Origin: JAIBJN01 sp963838795
Lineage (GTDB): Bacteria; Actinomycetota; Thermoleophilia; Gaiellales; Gaiellaceae
Length of the DNA stretch: 64,000 nucleotides
Direction of reading: 5' to 3'
NCBI GenBank assembly: GCA_963838795.1
Contig: CAWISL010000010.1
Coordinates: 310,001-374,000 of the forward strand
The notes below the pieces were generated by a model. It ran no database searches and had not been told where the DNA came from. It was given only the letters and a program-made list of their open reading frames with translations. Of this stretch, positions 62,458-64,000 are shown one piece after another. Position 1 is the first letter of the stretch; every line of letters begins with the position of its first letter. The translations under genes and the position numbers were made by a program.

Positions 62458-64000
62458 ACGCGGCGGGAGGCGGCGGTCACGAGGGTTGCCGCCGCGAGGA
62501 CTCCGGCGGCGAGGGCCGCAGCCAGCACGGGCCACGCGATCTCCACCCGCAGGGGGAGCTCGGTCGCGCGCGCGTCGGCGGTCACGGTCACGAGGTCGAC
62601 GACGAGGAGCCCCAGCAGCGCCGCGGTCGCGAGGCCGCCGAGGACGCCCACCGAGACGACGACGAGGCTCCTGAGACGGACGACACGGCGGAGGACGGCC
62701 GGCCGAGCGCCCTGCGCCTCCAGGTCGTCCAGCTCTCCGCGCTCGTCCCGCACGTCCGAGGCGACTCCGAGCAGCACGCCCACGAGCGCGAGCCCGAGCG
62801 CGACGAGGGCAGCGGCGAGGAGCGTGAGCAGCGTGCCGCGTGCGAGCGGATCGTCTCGCAGGGAGCGCTCGAGCTCTTCGCGCGACTCCAGCGCGAGGAC
62901 GTCGTAAGGCGGGCGCGCGAGAGCCACGGCGAGCTCGGCGCGCTCCTGCGCCGTCGCCGCCCCGAGCCAGACCTCGTTGGAGACGGCGATGCCGGGCCGG
63001 GCGGCGTTGAGCGCGGCGCCGAGAAGGTCGCGGTCGGCGACCACGAAATCCTCGCCCGCGCCGGGAAACCGCTCGGCCACCGCGGCGACCCGTGCGACGA
63101 CCTGTTCGCCGGCGACGCGGAGGGCGAGGTCCCCGCCCGGGCCAGCGGCGGCAGCCACGGCCGGCGAGGCGATCACCGACAAGGGCTGCTCGTCGCTCGG
63201 CTGCGTGGGGCGGAAACGGCTCACCACCGCTTCGCTCAACGTGCCCGTGAGCGCGACGCCGTCCTCGTGCGCGTCCGCCTCGACGCCGTTGACCGCCAAC
63301 CAGTCGTCGTAGCCGCCGAGCACGACCCTGCCGCCGGGGGTCCGGACCCGGAGCTCGCCGAGCTCGAGCGCGACCTCGAGCGGGCTTCCCTCGCCCCCGC
63401 GCTCCTGCACCCTCACCGGTGGCGAGACGGTGAGCGCCACGATCCGGCCGCCCTGCGCGTCCGCGGGCAGGTCCGCGGCGAGCAGGCGCGTGCGCTCGTC
63501 GTCGGGCGTCCCGAGCTCCAGGTGTGCGTAGTCGCCTGCCGGAGTCTCCACGCTCGCCGTCAGCACGACTGCCTGCCCCCGCGCCGGCAACTCGACCGCG
63601 GTCGCATCCTCGGGGAGCACTGGCCCTCGCGTCGCAGCGTTCCCGGCGGGCTCGATTCGAGCGGCGAGAGCCGGCTGTGAAAGAGACGCGAAGTCGTCGC
63701 GCCACCCTTTCAGCGTGGGGATCGCCGATGCGTCGAGGCCGAGCACGGTGATGCCGGTTCGCCCGCCCGTGCGGCCGACGTTGCCCGACAGCCTCAGCAC
63801 GGGCTCGACCTGGGCTCCCTCGCCCAGGGCTGCGAGCTGCTCCGGCGGAGCCGCCTCCTGCACCTTGATGAGATGGGTGAGATCCTCCCGGAGCGTGAAG
63901 TCGAGCGGGACGGCGAAGGCTGCCTGCTCCTCCTGGCCGCGGGACAGCGTGGAGCGGTAGCTCTCCGCGAACACCGCGAGGCCGACGCTGACGAGGAGAA
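62454..64000 (-). CDS. FtsX-like permease, 5' end outside the window
   Basis: The gene is open to the right edge. Before its first ATG/GTG the frame reads LLVSVGLAVFAESYRS, so the true start lies beyond 64000. The visible part is a long extracytoplasmic region followed by a C-terminal FtsX-like pair of helices (LLTLLAAALVALGLALVGVLLG and VVVSVGVLGGLATAALLGLLV) and a final helix. It works with the two-domain ABC ATPase. More transmembrane helices and the other half of the permease are expected outside the window. Confidence 0.86.
   Translation of the reverse strand, partial: LLVSVGLAVFAESYRSTLSRGQEEQAAFAVPLDFTLREDLTHLIKVQEAAPPEQLAALGEGAQVEPVLRLSGNVGRTGGRTGITVLGLDASAIPTLKGWRDDFASLSQPALAARIEPAGNAATRGPVLPEDATAVELPARGQAVVLTASVETPAGDYAHLELGTPDDERTRLLAADLPADAQGGRIVALTVSPPVRVQERGGEGSPLEVALELGELRVRTPGGRVVLGGYDDWLAVNGVEADAHEDGVALTGTLSEAVVSRFRPTQPSDEQPLSVIASPAVAAAAGPGGDLALRVAGEQVVARVAAVAERFPGAGEDFVVADRDLLGAALNAARPGIAVSNEVWLGAATAQERAELAVALARPPYDVLALESREELERSLRDDPLARGTLLTLLAAALVALGLALVGVLLGVASDVRDERGELDDLEAQGARPAVLRRVVRLRSLVVVSVGVLGGLATAALLGLLVVDLVTVTADARATELPLRVEIAWPVLAAALAAGVLAAATLVTAASRRV

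Overview
The window comes from a high-GC, actinobacterium-like chromosome. It opens inside the origin-proximal set dnaN-recF-DUF721-gyrB-gyrA, in the order typical of Actinobacteria. Codons are strongly GC3-biased and genes are tightly packed with many 4-base stop/start overlaps. GTG starts are common, and many genes have no Shine-Dalgarno site but carry a TANNNT-like hexamer 6-9 nt before the start, which suggests leaderless transcripts. The overall content (galT, NfeD/slipin, HD-GYP, PE-LIG-POL LigD, a cysteine-rich arginase homologue) fits a deep-branching actinobacterial lineage such as Thermoleophilia. That placement is inference, not proof.

Layout. 1-7.5 kb: replication and topology genes and a MerR-like regulator. 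7.5-10.6 kb (minus): nfeD, slipin, galT. 10.7-13.6 kb: a secreted PGRP amidase with two frameshifts, and birA (minus). 13.6-18.7 kb: sigma factor, then fabZ-fabH-fabD-fabG-fabF without acpP. 18.7-22 kb: HAD hydrolase, arginase-like protein, accD and accA. 22-28 kb: a DnaA-box-like cluster with a strong hairpin, ligD, a GNAT enzyme, HD-GYP and an NDH-2-like oxidoreductase. 28-36 kb: LOG-like protein, DUF1272, a secreted RTX-type repeat protein, an MrfA/Hrq1 helicase, thiD-thiL, thioredoxin and a DPM1-type glycosyltransferase. 36-46.9 kb: polX, a PLP decarboxylase, otsB, two half-size TauE/SafE proteins, an M23 peptidase, hsp20-lon and a macro-domain protein. 46.9-55.4 kb: dTDP-rhamnose genes (rmlA, C, D, B), a SpoIID-domain protein, and a Wbp-like nucleotide-sugar operon whose first gene is truncated. 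55.4-58 kb: tRNA-Lys(CTT), flanked by a phage-terminase-like fragment, a LexA-type box and several small SD-led genes; this looks like the scar of an integrated element. 58-64 kb: cupredoxin, PD40 protein, holin-family membrane protein, GAF-GGDEF cyclase, and an ABC ATPase/FtsX permease pair that runs off the right edge.

How the genes fit together. BirA, Fab and Acc genes form a fatty-acid synthesis block, but acpP, accB and accC are not here. Rml and Wbp-like genes make sugar nucleotides for the cell surface. The GGDEF and HD-GYP proteins are opposing c-di-GMP enzymes. LigD, PolX, MrfA and RecF are repair functions.

Data quality. Frameshifts cluster between 12 and 25 kb (amidase, fabD with six, fabG, accD/accA, ligD, GNAT), with one more at 31.4 kb. 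Several lie in essential genes and in G/C runs, so most are probably sequence errors rather than real decay. Apparent fusions there should be treated with suspicion.
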